NCBI GenBank assembly: GCA_900143615.1
Contig: FREU01000003.1
Location: 298,237 to 362,236 of the forward strand
DNA length: 64,000 bases
Source of the DNA: Rhodobacteraceae bacterium Alg231-30
GTDB lineage: Bacteria; Pseudomonadota; Alphaproteobacteria; Rhodobacterales; Rhodobacteraceae
Direction of reading: 5' to 3'
The notes below the pieces were generated by a model that saw only the letters and a program-made list of their open reading frames with translations, searched no databases and had not been told where the DNA came from. The translations under genes were made by a program, and so were the position numbers. Below, one piece after another: positions 57,618 through 64,000 of the stretch (its first letter is position 1; each line of letters opens with the position of its first letter).

Positions 57618-58619
57618 ATGTCGGGCATTTCGACTACAGAAACAAGTTCGTCCAACGCGAAGACGCAAAAGTATGTCTTTGTTTTGCTTGAGAATTTCAC
57701 GCTTCTTTCATTTGCTTCGGCTTTGGATTGTCTTCGTTTGGCTAATAGACGTGCCGGCTATGAACATTATTCATGGAGCTTGGTAGGTGAAGGTGGAGAC
57801 ACCATTAGTTGTTCCACGAACACGACGTTCAAACTGGATTCTGACTTTGGAGAACTACGTCGCGACGACACAATCGTGTTGTGTGGCGGGATCAACATTC
57901 AACAGGCGACCAGCAAAAAATTGCTGAACTGGTTGCGCCGAGAAGCTCGTAAAGGGCCAAGTATCGTCGGCTTGTGCACCGCATCCTTCACCATGGCCAA
58001 GGCTGGGCTTCTCGATGGTAAACGCGCCACGATTCATTGGGAAAACCAAGACAGTTTTTCTGAAGAGTTTGAAGACGTTGAACTATCAAAATCTGTCTTT
58101 ACGATGGATGGCAATCGCATGACCACAGCGGGCGGCACGTCTTCGATTGATTTGTTTTTGCAGATTATTGCCGGCGATTTGGGCGAAGAAGTTGCCAATT
58201 GGGTTGCCGATCAGCAAATCTACAGTTCTATCCGCACCGATCAAGATACCCAACGCCTGAGCGTGCCGACTCGCATCGGAGTACGCCATCCTAAGCTCAG
58301 CCTTGTTATTCAAATGATGGAATCAAACATCGAGGAACCCATAAGCCCCTCCTTGCTGGCCAAAGAGGTTGGTATGTCCACGCGTCAGTTAGAGCGTCTG
58401 TTCCGCCGCTATCTGAACCGCTCGCCCAAACGCTACTATATGGAGCTGCGCCTTCAAAAGGCGCGTAACCTGTTGATGCAAACCGACATGAGCGTGATTA
58501 ACGTGGCATTGGCCTGCGGATTTGCGTCGCCAAGCCATTTCTCAAAATGCTACCGCGCCCATTACGAGACAACGCCTTATCGGGAGCGCGGCAGCCATTC
58601 GACGCGATTGTCGATTTAA
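57618..58619 (+). CDS. GlxA-family AraC-type transcriptional regulator
   Basis: 333 residues. An N-terminal DJ-1/PfpI-like domain (about 15-190; V-L-L-E-N-F-T-L-L-S-F-A, G-L-C-T-A-S-F-T-M-A with Cys at the nucleophile-elbow position) joins a C-terminal AraC helix-turn-helix (G-M-S-T-R-Q-L-E-R-L-F-R-R-Y, A-L-A-C-G-F-A-S-P-S-H-F-S-K). The layout matches the GbdR/CdhR group that governs choline, glycine-betaine or carnitine use, but no such catabolic genes are adjacent, so its target is unknown. Ribosome site GAGG. Confidence 0.88.
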   Translation: MSGISTTETSSSNAKTQKYVFVLLENFTLLSFASALDCLRLANRRAGYEHYSWSLVGEGGDTISCSTNTTFKLDSDFGELRRDDTIVLCGGINIQQATSKKLLNWLRREARKGPSIVGLCTASFTMAKAGLLDGKRATIHWENQDSFSEEFEDVELSKSVFTMDGNRMTTAGGTSSIDLFLQIIAGDLGEEVANWVADQQIYSSIRTDQDTQRLSVPTRIGVRHPKLSLVIQMMESNIEEPISPSLLAKEVGMSTRQLERLFRRYLNRSPKRYYMELRLQKARNLLMQTDMSVINVALACGFASPSHFSKCYRAHYETTPYRERGSHSTRLSI

Positions 58620-58622
58620 AGA

Positions 58623-59042
58623 TCAGAACAGATCCATCAGGTGATGCAGGTCGTGGTCGTATTTCACGTCCAAGATCATGCGTCGGTTTTCGCGTGAATG
58701 AATGAGCATGTAGACATAGAAGTAGTCGCCGTCTGCGGTCCAATACGCCAAAAGCTCTTGGCGAAACCCGCTCTTTAGGGTTTCCGAACGTACGGTGGCA
58801 CTTCCGGAAAAATCAGTTGAATATGAGATCATAAGCTCTTCATTTAGATCGCTTATTTCCTCTTCAGAAAACTTCCCCTCGGGATGTATGGACGCAATAG
58901 CATCCCCCAGAGAACGTTCTGTGACCAGCTCGTTGAACCGCGCGAGCCCTTCGTTAAACTGCGTGCGTTGGTTGGTTTGCGCCCAGCTGGGCTGTATCCC
59001 GGCAATACTGAATGCGAGAACTGTCGCTAGAATTCTGAACAT
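58623..59042 (-). CDS. Secreted protein of unknown function
   Basis: 139 residues with a signal peptide (MFRILATVLAFSIAGIQPSW, cleavage near A-Q-T). The mature part contains E-E-I-S-D-L-N-E-E-L-M-I-S-Y, aromatic-rich F-Y-V-Y-M-L-I-H-S-R-E and a histidine-rich end D-H-D-L-H-H-L-M-D-L-F. No family recognised. Convergent with the GlxA-type gene, three bases apart. Confidence 0.65.
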   Translation of the reverse strand: MFRILATVLAFSIAGIQPSWAQTNQRTQFNEGLARFNELVTERSLGDAIASIHPEGKFSEEEISDLNEELMISYSTDFSGSATVRSETLKSGFRQELLAYWTADGDYFYVYMLIHSRENRRMILDVKYDHDLHHLMDLF

Positions 59043-59075
59043 GTGAAATCCGTAATGATTTGAATTGAAAATACC

Positions 59076-60212
59076 CTAAGGCTTTGGGCTTAGTCGGTAA
59101 AGCGCTCCGCGGTCTTCCGACAAAAACCAAATTGTCCCATCGGGCGCTTCGCGAACATCGCGAACACGTTTCGTCTCCGAACCTTTAAGTTGCTCCACCT
59201 CTGTAAGATTTGCTCCAGAAAGCCTTGAAATATAACCAAACTTCAGACTCCCAATCAGAAAATCACCACGCCACTCTGGCCAAAGCTTGCCTGAATAAAT
59301 CATCATTCCAGACGGAGCTATCGAAGGGTCCCAGTAAAACTCAGGTTGCTGCATGCCAGATTTTGATGTCCCATCTCCGATCTTGGCGCCAGAATAATGC
59401 GTCCCATATGAGATAACAGGCCACCCATAATTTCGTCCCGCACGAACCCTGTTCACTTCGTCGCCACCTTTTGCACCGTGCTCGACAACCCAAAGATTGC
59501 CCCCAAGGTCCAGCGCTGCGCCTTGAGGGTTTCTGTGCCCATACGACCAAATTTCAGGTTGCGCTGCAGACTTTGATAAAAACGGATTATCCTTGAGGGG
59601 CGCACCTGTTTTACTAATCCGAATAACTGCCCCGTTGTGGCGGCTAAGATCTTGCGCCGAGTCCTGGTCACCTCTGTCCCCTATAGTGACAAAAAGCGAT
59701 CCATCGCGCGCTTCGACCAAGCGGCTGCCAAAATGTCGGCCGCCGGAACTACCCGCGGACATTTCAAAAATTGTTGTGAGATTCTCCAGTCGAGAACCAT
59801 CTTTGGACAATGTCGCCCGCGCCACAGCCGTGCCGGCACCACGCCCTTGTTTCTTGGAAAAAGTGAGAAAGATAACCCGGTCACGGTCAAAGTTTCGGGG
59901 GACCAAGACGTCGAGTAGCCCCCCTTGGCCCGCCGCCACCACCTTGGGTACCCCTTTAACGGTCAGCGCTTTTCCGCCGACGCGGACTATCTTTAATTTA
60001 CCTCCGCGTTCGGTGATCAAGACTTCGCCGTTGGGCAAAAAACCCATAGACCAAGGGGATTTCAAGTTTTCAGCCATTGTCTCAATGCGCATATCGTCTG
60101 ACAGCGCGAAAAGCGCGCTGCTTTGCAATGATAATGTGAAAATGAAAATAGCTTTGCTTAACAACCGTCTGAAAAACATAAATTTAACTACCCAATTGTT
60201 CGAACTATTCAT
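59076..60212 (-). CDS. PQQ-dependent aldose sugar dehydrogenase-like protein
   Basis: 378 residues with a hydrophobic signal segment (about 12-36; an alternative start is the ATG at 60179). L-K-S-P-W-S-M-G-F-L-P-N-G-E-V-L-I-T-E-R-G-G, G-Q-G-G-L-L-D-V-L, R-H-F-G-S-R-L, G-D-R-G-D and Y-G-H-R-N-P-Q-G are the Asd/YliI-type beta-propeller motifs, with the catalytic His in R-H. The family oxidises aldoses using PQQ in the periplasm. No pqq biosynthesis genes are in the window. Confidence 0.9.
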   Translation of the reverse strand: MNSSNNWVVKFMFFRRLLSKAIFIFTLSLQSSALFALSDDMRIETMAENLKSPWSMGFLPNGEVLITERGGKLKIVRVGGKALTVKGVPKVVAAGQGGLLDVLVPRNFDRDRVIFLTFSKKQGRGAGTAVARATLSKDGSRLENLTTIFEMSAGSSGGRHFGSRLVEARDGSLFVTIGDRGDQDSAQDLSRHNGAVIRISKTGAPLKDNPFLSKSAAQPEIWSYGHRNPQGAALDLGGNLWVVEHGAKGGDEVNRVRAGRNYGWPVISYGTHYSGAKIGDGTSKSGMQQPEFYWDPSIAPSGMMIYSGKLWPEWRGDFLIGSLKFGYISRLSGANLTEVEQLKGSETKRVRDVREAPDGTIWFLSEDRGALYRLSPKP

Positions 60213-60344
60213 AGCCTAACACTGTCAATTTCAATCCGCGTGTGACCGTTGATCACGATCTAGTCATATGCCCTCTTTTCTTTTCAAAACTCCGCGAATA
60301 GGCTCAAGTCCGGACTGAGGAAAATTCACATTGGGAGTGATCTT

Positions 60345-61526
60345 ATGAAAAAAATGCTCATGGCTACCGCCGCGGGCGCGCTGTTTGCTGGCGCGGCATC
60401 CGCTGAAGACATCAAAATGGGCGTTCTGCTCGGCTTTTCCGGCCCCATCGAATCCATGGCTGTTCCCATGGGCGCAGGCGCTGAACTGGCAATTGCAGAA
60501 GTCAGCGACAGCGGCAAACTGCTCGGCGGATCGACTGTTACTGCAGTACGGGCTGACTCGACGTGTATCGATTCCGCTGCGGCCACCGCAGCTGCTGAGC
60601 GTCTGATCACATCAGACGGCGTTAAAGGCATCATGGGCGCGGCATGTTCCGGCGTAACCGGCGCAGTTCTGGCCAACGTGGCACTGGCCAACGGCATGGT
60701 GATGATTTCGCCATCCGCAACGTCTCCTGCGCTCTCAAGCGCTGAGGACAACGGCCTGTTCTTCCGCACAGCCCCCTCAGATGCCCGTCAGGGTCAGGTT
60801 ATGGCTGACATCCTGATGGAAGAAGGCATCAAAGAAGTTGCGCTGACATATACCAACAACGACTACGGCAAAGGTTTGGCAGACAGCTTCCAGTCTTCGT
60901 TTGAAGCTGCTGGCGGCACAGTTACCATCTCTGCAGCACATGAAGACGACAAAGCAGACTACTCTGCCGAAGTTGGCGCATTGGCGTCTGCTGGCGGCGA
61001 ACGTCTGGTGGTTGCTGGATACGCCGACCGAGGTGGTGCGGGCATCGTCCAGGCGGCTTTGGACACTGGTGCGTTTGACACGTTCCACTTCCCAGACGGC
61101 ATGGCGTCGGATGCGACAACTGAAAACTTTGGCTCTGACGTTGACGGGTCAACCGGCCAGCTTCCCGGCACCGACAGCGACGGCGCAACAAAGTTTGCCG
61201 AACTGGTTGGCGATGCGTTTGATGCAACCGCAATCTTCTCAGGCGAAAGCTATGATGCTGCCGCTCTGATGTTGCTTGCGATGCAGGCTGCAGAAAGCTC
61301 AGATCCCAAGGTTTATAAAGACAAAATCATGGATGTGGCCAATGCTCCTGGTGAGTTGATCTTCCCGGGTGAGCTGACCAAAGGTCTGGAAATCTTGGCT
61401 GCTGGCGGCGAGATCGACTATGTCGGTGCGACCGCTGTTGAGTTTATCGGCGCAGGTGAATCCGCAGGGAACTATCGTCAGTTCGTGATCGAAGGCGGTG
61501 AAATGGTCACCACCAAGTATCGCTGA
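60345..61526 (+). CDS. Branched-chain amino acid type ABC transporter substrate-binding protein
   Basis: 393 residues. A signal peptide (MKKMLMATAAGALFAGAASA) precedes the mature start E-D-I-K-M-G-V-L-L-G-F-S-G-P, the usual LivK-type N-terminus. The fold is the periplasmic-binding type I, with G-I-M-G-A-A-C-S-G-V-T and I-S-P-S-A-T-S-P. The ligand may be an amino acid, amide or related compound. Followed by a hairpin terminator, then the ATPase genes. Ribosome site GGGAG. Confidence 0.88.
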   Translation: MKKMLMATAAGALFAGAASAEDIKMGVLLGFSGPIESMAVPMGAGAELAIAEVSDSGKLLGGSTVTAVRADSTCIDSAAATAAAERLITSDGVKGIMGAACSGVTGAVLANVALANGMVMISPSATSPALSSAEDNGLFFRTAPSDARQGQVMADILMEEGIKEVALTYTNNDYGKGLADSFQSSFEAAGGTVTISAAHEDDKADYSAEVGALASAGGERLVVAGYADRGGAGIVQAALDTGAFDTFHFPDGMASDATTENFGSDVDGSTGQLPGTDSDGATKFAELVGDAFDATAIFSGESYDAAALMLLAMQAAESSDPKVYKDKIMDVANAPGELIFPGELTKGLEILAAGGEIDYVGATAVEFIGAGESAGNYRQFVIEGGEMVTTKYR

Positions 61527-61551
61527 TTTACGCTTACTCTTAGACTAATTG

Positions 61552-61581
61552 AGCAGCCCGTCTTGAACGGGCTGCTTTTTA
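61552..61581 (+). terminator. Terminator/attenuator between the binding-protein gene and livG-type gene
   Basis: AGCAGCCCGT (61552-61561) and ACGGGCTGCT (61567-61576) form a perfect 10-bp stem with a 5-base loop, followed by TTTTT. Its position inside the transporter operon should make the binding protein more abundant than the membrane parts. Confidence 0.88.
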
Positions 61582-61635
61582 ATATATAAGCCGCGCTTCA
61601 GTAGTATCGACTGAACTTCTCATGGGGGTGAAGCC

Positions 61636-62418
61636 ATGATCGTCGTGCAAGACGTTCACAAGCATTTTGGGGGGTTTCGCGCCGTTGACGGTGCCGATCT
61701 GCGGATCGAAGAAGGCTCCATAACCGGTTTGATTGGCCCAAATGGCGCCGGTAAAACCACCCTTTTCAATGTCATCGCCGGTGTTCTGCCCCCGACCTCG
61801 GGCAAGGTCACGATGGATGGCGAAGACATCACAGGTCTGCCGCCGCACGAGCTGTTTCACAAAGGCCTGTTGCGCACATTCCAGATCGCTCATGAATTCA
61901 GCTCGATGAGCTGTCGTGAGAACCTGATGATGGTGCCTGGCGGCCAATCAGGCGAAGCTTTGTGGAACACTTGGTTTGGCCGTAAACGGATAGCCGATGA
62001 AGAACGCGCGCTACGGGCCAAAGCCGACGAAGTGCTGGAATACCTGACGATTGAGCATCTGGCGGATCATCCGGCCGGACAGGTTTCGGGCGGGCAGAAA
62101 AAGCTGCTGGAACTTGGCCGCACGATGATGGTGGATGCCAAGATCGTCTTTCTGGACGAAGTTGGCGCTGGTGTGAACCGCACGCTGTTGATGACCATTG
62201 GCGACACCATCCTGCGTCTGAACAAAGAGCGCGGCTATACTTTTGTTGTGATCGAACACGACATGGATTTCATTGGAAAAATTTGCGGTCCGGTGATCTG
62301 CATGGCGGAAGGCAAAGTTCTGGCCGAAGGCTCGTTGAGCGAGATCAAAGCCAATGAGCAGGTGATCGAGGCCTATTTGGGCACGGGGCTTAAGAACAAA
62401 GAAAAGGTCACTGCATGA
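61636..62418 (+). CDS. ABC transporter ATP-binding protein, LivG type
   Basis: 260 residues. Walker A G-P-N-G-A-G-K-T-T, Q-loop F-Q-I-A-H-E-F, signature V-S-G-G-Q-K-K-L-L and H-loop V-I-E-H-D-M-D-F-I are intact. Walker B reads I-V-F-L-D-E-V-G-A-G-V-N, with Val where the family usually has Pro. This is one of the two ATPases of the branched-chain type system. Its stop overlaps the ATG of a 35-codon frame (62415). Confidence 0.92.
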   Translation: MIVVQDVHKHFGGFRAVDGADLRIEEGSITGLIGPNGAGKTTLFNVIAGVLPPTSGKVTMDGEDITGLPPHELFHKGLLRTFQIAHEFSSMSCRENLMMVPGGQSGEALWNTWFGRKRIADEERALRAKADEVLEYLTIEHLADHPAGQVSGGQKKLLELGRTMMVDAKIVFLDEVGAGVNRTLLMTIGDTILRLNKERGYTFVVIEHDMDFIGKICGPVICMAEGKVLAEGSLSEIKANEQVIEAYLGTGLKNKEKVTA

Positions 62419-62522
62419 AACCGAAATTTGCAGCCCTTGCTGTTCCTTTGAACAGCAAAAATGTCGTGGATGGTCGGAAATCTGCGCCACGGCTGTATCT
62501 TGGCAGCGGCTATTTCTCCTAA
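62415..62522 (+). CDS. Possible 35-residue small protein in the transporter operon
   Basis: The frame overlaps the livG-type stop (ATGA) and reads M-K-P-K-F-A-A-L-A-V-P-L-N-S-K-N-V-V-D-G, ending before AAAGGAG. Overlapping starts suggest it is translated by coupling, but no homology can be claimed; it may be incidental. Confidence 0.3.
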   Translation: MKPKFAALAVPLNSKNVVDGRKSAPRLYLGSGYFS

Positions 62523-62534
62523 AGGAGATGTGAG

Positions 62535-62567
62535 ATGACACAACGTGATTTTCGGGGGCAGATATGA
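62535..62567 (+). CDS. Possible 10-residue leader peptide ahead of the livF-type gene
   Basis: An ATG well placed after AAGGAGATG starts the frame M-T-Q-R-D-F-R-G-Q-I, whose TGA overlaps the ATG of the livF-type gene at 62564. It may serve to couple translation. Confidence 0.25.
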   Translation: MTQRDFRGQI

Positions 62568-63388
62568 GCACCGGTGACTATGGCGACCGCGGCAACAAAG
62601 ACGCATCCATCGTAAATCCCAAAGGCGGCGGCACAATGGTGGCCACTGTGGGAACTGGCAAGGAAATGCGTACCGAAAACGCGTTTCTTGTTGGCGACAG
62701 CATGACGGGTGGCTACGGCAAAGACGGCCCCGATATTTTGCATGATTGCACAATTTCCGTGGACCCCGGCCAGATTGCAGTGATTGTCGGCCCGAATGGG
62801 GCTGGCAAATCCACTGGCATGAAAGCCCTGTTTGGCATGCTCAATCTGCGCCAGGGTTCGGTGCGACTGGATGGCGAAGACATCACCAATATGACGCCGC
62901 AAACCCGCGTTGTGCGCGGCATGGGCTTTGTGCCCCAGACTAACAATATTTTCACCTCGATGACGGTGGAAGAAAACCTCGAGATGGGGGCATTCATCCG
63001 CACCGACGATTTCAGCGACACAATGGAGCAGGTTTATAACTTGTTCCCGATCCTGCGGGACAAGCGCAACCAGCCAGCTGGGGAATTGTCCGGTGGTCAA
63101 CGCCAACAGGTGGCCGTGGGCCGCGCTCTGATGACCCGCCCCAAAGTGTTGATGCTCGATGAGCCCACCGCGGGCGTCAGCCCGATCGTAATGGATGAAC
63201 TGTTTGACCGCATTATCGAGATCGCCCGTACCGGCTTGCCGATCCTGATGGTGGAACAGAACGCGAGACAAGCCCTTGAAATTGCAGACAAAGGATATGT
63301 TCTGGTACAGGGGCGCAATGCCTATACTGGATCGGGCAAAGACCTTTTGGCGGACGACGATGTGCGCAAATCGTTCTTGGGGGGCTAG
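62564..63388 (+). CDS. ABC transporter ATP-binding protein, LivF type
   Basis: 274 residues. An N-terminal extension of about 30 residues (M-S-T-G-D-Y-G-D-R-G-N-K) precedes the ATPase: Walker A G-P-N-G-A-G-K-S-T, signature L-S-G-G-Q-R-Q-Q-V, Walker B V-L-M-L-D-E-P-T-A-G-V-S-P, H-loop L-M-V-E-Q-N-A-R. An internal ATG at 62636 could also be a start. It works with the LivG-type ATPase. Confidence 0.92.
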   Translation: MSTGDYGDRGNKDASIVNPKGGGTMVATVGTGKEMRTENAFLVGDSMTGGYGKDGPDILHDCTISVDPGQIAVIVGPNGAGKSTGMKALFGMLNLRQGSVRLDGEDITNMTPQTRVVRGMGFVPQTNNIFTSMTVEENLEMGAFIRTDDFSDTMEQVYNLFPILRDKRNQPAGELSGGQRQQVAVGRALMTRPKVLMLDEPTAGVSPIVMDELFDRIIEIARTGLPILMVEQNARQALEIADKGYVLVQGRNAYTGSGKDLLADDDVRKSFLGG

Positions 63389-63391
63389 GCC

Positions 63392-63904
63392 ATGCGCGTC
63401 ATTGCAATCCTCGGTTTGGCTCTGACGCCCATGAGTGCGCAGGCTGTCAGCATCATTTCCTATCTGGACACGACCTTGAGCTGTCAGTCGATCAAGGTTT
63501 GCGACAAACAAGGGCTGTGCTCAGAGACAGACCCGCAAAACGTAAGCATACGACTAGACGCTGCCACTTTCGCCACGCGATACGGGTTTGGCGGCGACAA
63601 GTTCAACAAATGGCAGCGCCCTGCCCGCGTGACCTTCTCAGAGGCTTCCGATGAGATCGGCACCTTTCGGTCCATGAGCACGCTTCCAGCCGTTGACGCC
63701 CTATGGCGCGAAGCCACACAACAAGAACGCGAGAATGGCTGGTTTGGTCCTATGCTGCCATCCGAAGCCGACGCATCCAGCATCACGGGCGGGCGGGTTT
63801 TCCAAATCTATCAAACCCGCACGTTTGATCATCCAGAGCCGAAGATTTTTAAAAACAAGAAACGCGAGATCATCGTGTTCAACTGCACAGTGGAGACATC
63901 GTGA
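63392..63904 (+). CDS. Secreted protein of unknown function in the transporter operon
   Basis: 170 residues with a signal peptide (MRVIAILGLALTPMSAQA). The mature protein has four cysteines (L-S-C-Q-S-I-K-V-C-D-K-Q-G-L-C early, F-N-C-T near the end), probably forming disulfides in the periplasm. No family recognised. It starts four bases after the livF-type stop and is surely cotranscribed. Confidence 0.7.
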   Translation: MRVIAILGLALTPMSAQAVSIISYLDTTLSCQSIKVCDKQGLCSETDPQNVSIRLDAATFATRYGFGGDKFNKWQRPARVTFSEASDEIGTFRSMSTLPAVDALWREATQQERENGWFGPMLPSEADASSITGGRVFQIYQTRTFDHPEPKIFKNKKREIIVFNCTVETS

Positions 63905-63906
63905 CC

Positions 63907-63981
63907 ATGCCCAAAGATACGTTTAGGTCCGACACAATCCGCGTTCAGCGCGTCCAATTCCAATCCACGCGAGAGAGGTGA
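63907..63981 (+). CDS. Possible 24-residue small protein
   Basis: The frame M-P-K-D-T-F-R-S-D-T-I-R-V-Q-R-V starts three bases after the previous stop and ends four bases before the next ATG. It may only be a spacer. Confidence 0.25.
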   Translation: MPKDTFRSDTIRVQRVQFQSTRER

Positions 63982-63985
63982 ACAG

Positions 63986-64000
63986 ATGGACTTTATAAAC
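63986..64000 (+). CDS. Start of a gene, probably the LivH-type permease (cut by window edge)
   Basis: The ATG at 63986 follows GAGAGAGG and begins M-D-F-I-N. Only five codons are visible. A LivH-type permease is expected here from the operon order, but this is inference. Confidence 0.4.

Overview
The window reads as chromosomal DNA of a marine Roseobacter-group alphaproteobacterium (Rhodobacteraceae). The evidence is the gene content: a ChpT phosphotransferase of the CckA-ChpT-CtrA relay, a ribosomal protein L21 with a C-terminal helix-hairpin-helix extension, an ornithine-lipid olsB-olsA pair, class II DAHP synthase, and several RTX proteins ending in the D-F-I/V-F tail common in this family. 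The genus cannot be fixed from sequence alone.

Positions 1-30000 form an accessory surface-protein region. It holds five genes for RTX (calcium-binding nonapeptide repeat) proteins: the 5' part of a large adhesin (1-2384, minus), a beta-helix/RTX protein (2726-6322, minus), a giant protein of about 2,930 residues (8721-17510, plus), a 1,765-residue protein with a long helical N-terminus (21958-27255, plus) and a 507-residue protein (27926-29449, minus). A frameshifted RTX tail lies at 29551-29647. Between them are a small membrane protein and a winged-helix protein (7108-8210), an unrecognised gene at 18009, decayed IS5-type and IS3-type transposases, and a divergent response regulator/histidine kinase pair (19217-21838). 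No type I secretion ABC transporter or membrane-fusion gene is present. Two RTX genes, at 2726-6322 and 8721-17510, have perfect TTAA-N7-TTAAC sequences upstream, the consensus for the cell-cycle regulator CtrA.

From the tRNA-Ser gene at 30016 onward the sequence is conserved core genome. It includes a DUF2059 protein, a polysaccharide pyruvyl transferase, rplU-rpmA, a LysE exporter, a GNAT acetyltransferase, obgE-proB-proA (ribosome assembly GTPase and proline synthesis), chpT divergent from a DUF3553 gene, olsB-olsA, and rpsB-tsf. A LuxR-type regulator and a FAD amine/amino-acid oxidoreductase follow.

Positions 45500-52840 are a complete phosphate regulon on the minus strand, in transcription order phoR, pstS, pstC, pstA, pstB, phoU, phoB. 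Clear Pho boxes precede pstS and phoR, and a hairpin between pstS and pstC probably lets the binding protein be made in excess. After this come a gamma-carbonic-anhydrase-like protein, gmk and a YicC-family gene in one operon, a PAS protein, class II DAHP synthase, a GlxA-type AraC regulator, a small secreted protein, a PQQ-type sugar dehydrogenase, and a branched-chain amino-acid type ABC transporter operon. That operon (livK, livG, livF, a secreted protein, start of a permease) runs off the right edge.
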